This document shows positions 10,683 through 10,826 of a DNA stretch of 10,826 nt, in pieces; the stretch's first letter is position 1; every line of letters begins with the position of its first letter. The stretch lies in the NCBI GenBank assembly GCA_026414125.1, contig JAOAJQ010000026.1, positions 1-10,826 of the forward strand, read 5' to 3'. Made by a program: the position numbers and the translations under genes. The notes beneath the pieces are model-generated. The model made no database searches. It was not told the DNA's origin and saw only the letters and a program-made list of their open reading frames with translations. The stretch is from Thermoproteota archaeon. Lineage in GTDB: Archaea > Thermoproteota > EX4484-205 > JAAOZP01.

Positions 10683-10826
10683 ATGAACGAGAGACACTTG
10701 ACATACAGGTCTTCCTCTGTTCATCTGAGCCGTGAGCTTAGGGGTAAGTATGGTTTCAGAAGCCTGCCTATTCGGATCGGAGACAGGGTTCTGATAATCA
10801 GGGGGGACTATAAGGGTGTTGAGGGT
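10683..10826 (+). CDS. rpl24: Ribosomal protein L24 (uL24), N-terminal part
   Basis: The first 48 codons of uL24 are visible before the right edge. Landmarks are S-S-S-V-H-L-S-R-E-L-R-G-K-Y-G (about 10-24) and the start of the KOW motif R-I-G-D-R-V-L-I-I-R-G-D-Y-K-G (31-45). The L14 TAG (10674-10676) is in the same frame, so the gene must begin after it, and ATG 10683 is the only suitable start. This makes the N-terminal extension roughly 20 residues shorter than in many archaeal L24 proteins. The order L14-L24 is universal. Confidence 0.93.
   Translation, partial: MNERHLTYRSSSVHLSRELRGKYGFRSLPIRIGDRVLIIRGDYKGVEG

Noticed and set aside
1..10826. CRISPR arrays, insertion sequences, tRNA or rRNA genes, phage or defence genes
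   Set aside because: No regularly spaced repeats, transposase or integrase motifs, tRNA-like folds or recognised defence domains were found on either strand by reading.

Overview
The window is archaeal. It carries aIF6, L31e, L39e, L18Ae/LX, S19e, a PDCD5-like protein, Nep1, a PAC2 protein and the RNase P subunit Rpp29, which bacteria lack. TATA boxes lie about 26 nt upstream of inferred transcription starts, several genes look leaderless, and UUG starts are frequent. Moderate GC, AGG/AGA-dominated arginine codons, L39e and the SWIM/MPE genes suit a thermophilic member of the Thermoproteota/TACK group. The lineage cannot be fixed from this sequence alone.

Layout. (1) 1-2024, minus strand: a tight ribosome-related operon read right to left as S19e, PDCD5-like protein, L39e, L31e, aIF6 and LX (cut by the window edge). 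(2) 2025-2089: a 65-bp divergent promoter region between S19e and the 16S rRNA methyltransferase gene nep1 (2090-2770, plus). (3) 2767-3944: a SWIM zinc-finger protein (minus) ends convergently against nep1 with both stop codons overlapping in CTAG. Its start lies 5 bp from that of a divergent calcineurin-like metallophosphoesterase (plus). (4) About 4086-5105: a two-anchor membrane protein with an internally duplicated extracytoplasmic domain, of unknown function. (5) 5282-6073, minus: a PAC2-family proteasome-assembly-chaperone-like protein whose C-terminus resembles HbYX. (6) 6306-7442, plus: a URO-D superfamily protein, most likely a methyltransferase relative and not a haem enzyme, with arginine codons unlike its neighbours, followed by a hairpin and pyrimidine-rich tract. 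(7) 7566-10826, plus: part of the universal S10/spc ribosomal cluster: S19, L22, S3, L29, Rpp29, S17, L14 and L24 (cut by the window edge). A 75-aa gene of unknown function (8011-8238) lies on the opposite strand between S19 and L22.

Most genes serve translation: large- and small-subunit proteins, subunit anti-association (aIF6), 16S rRNA modification (Nep1) and tRNA 5' processing (Rpp29). S19e and nep1 share one divergent control region, which recalls the genetic link between Nep1 and Rps19 reported in yeast. The remaining genes may serve DNA repair (SWIM protein, metallophosphoesterase), proteasome assembly (PAC2), the cell surface (membrane protein) and one-carbon or corrinoid metabolism (URO-D-like).

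No tRNA, rRNA, CRISPR array, insertion sequence or phage gene was seen. No gene-free stretch exceeds 300 bp. The longest spacers are 6074-6305 (promoters for the genes on both sides) and 5106-5281 (AT-rich, with weak inverted repeats). No complete new multi-gene system is evident. The best candidates for something undescribed are the antisense small gene in the ribosomal cluster, the duplicated-domain membrane protein, the SWIM/MPE pair and the divergent URO-D protein.
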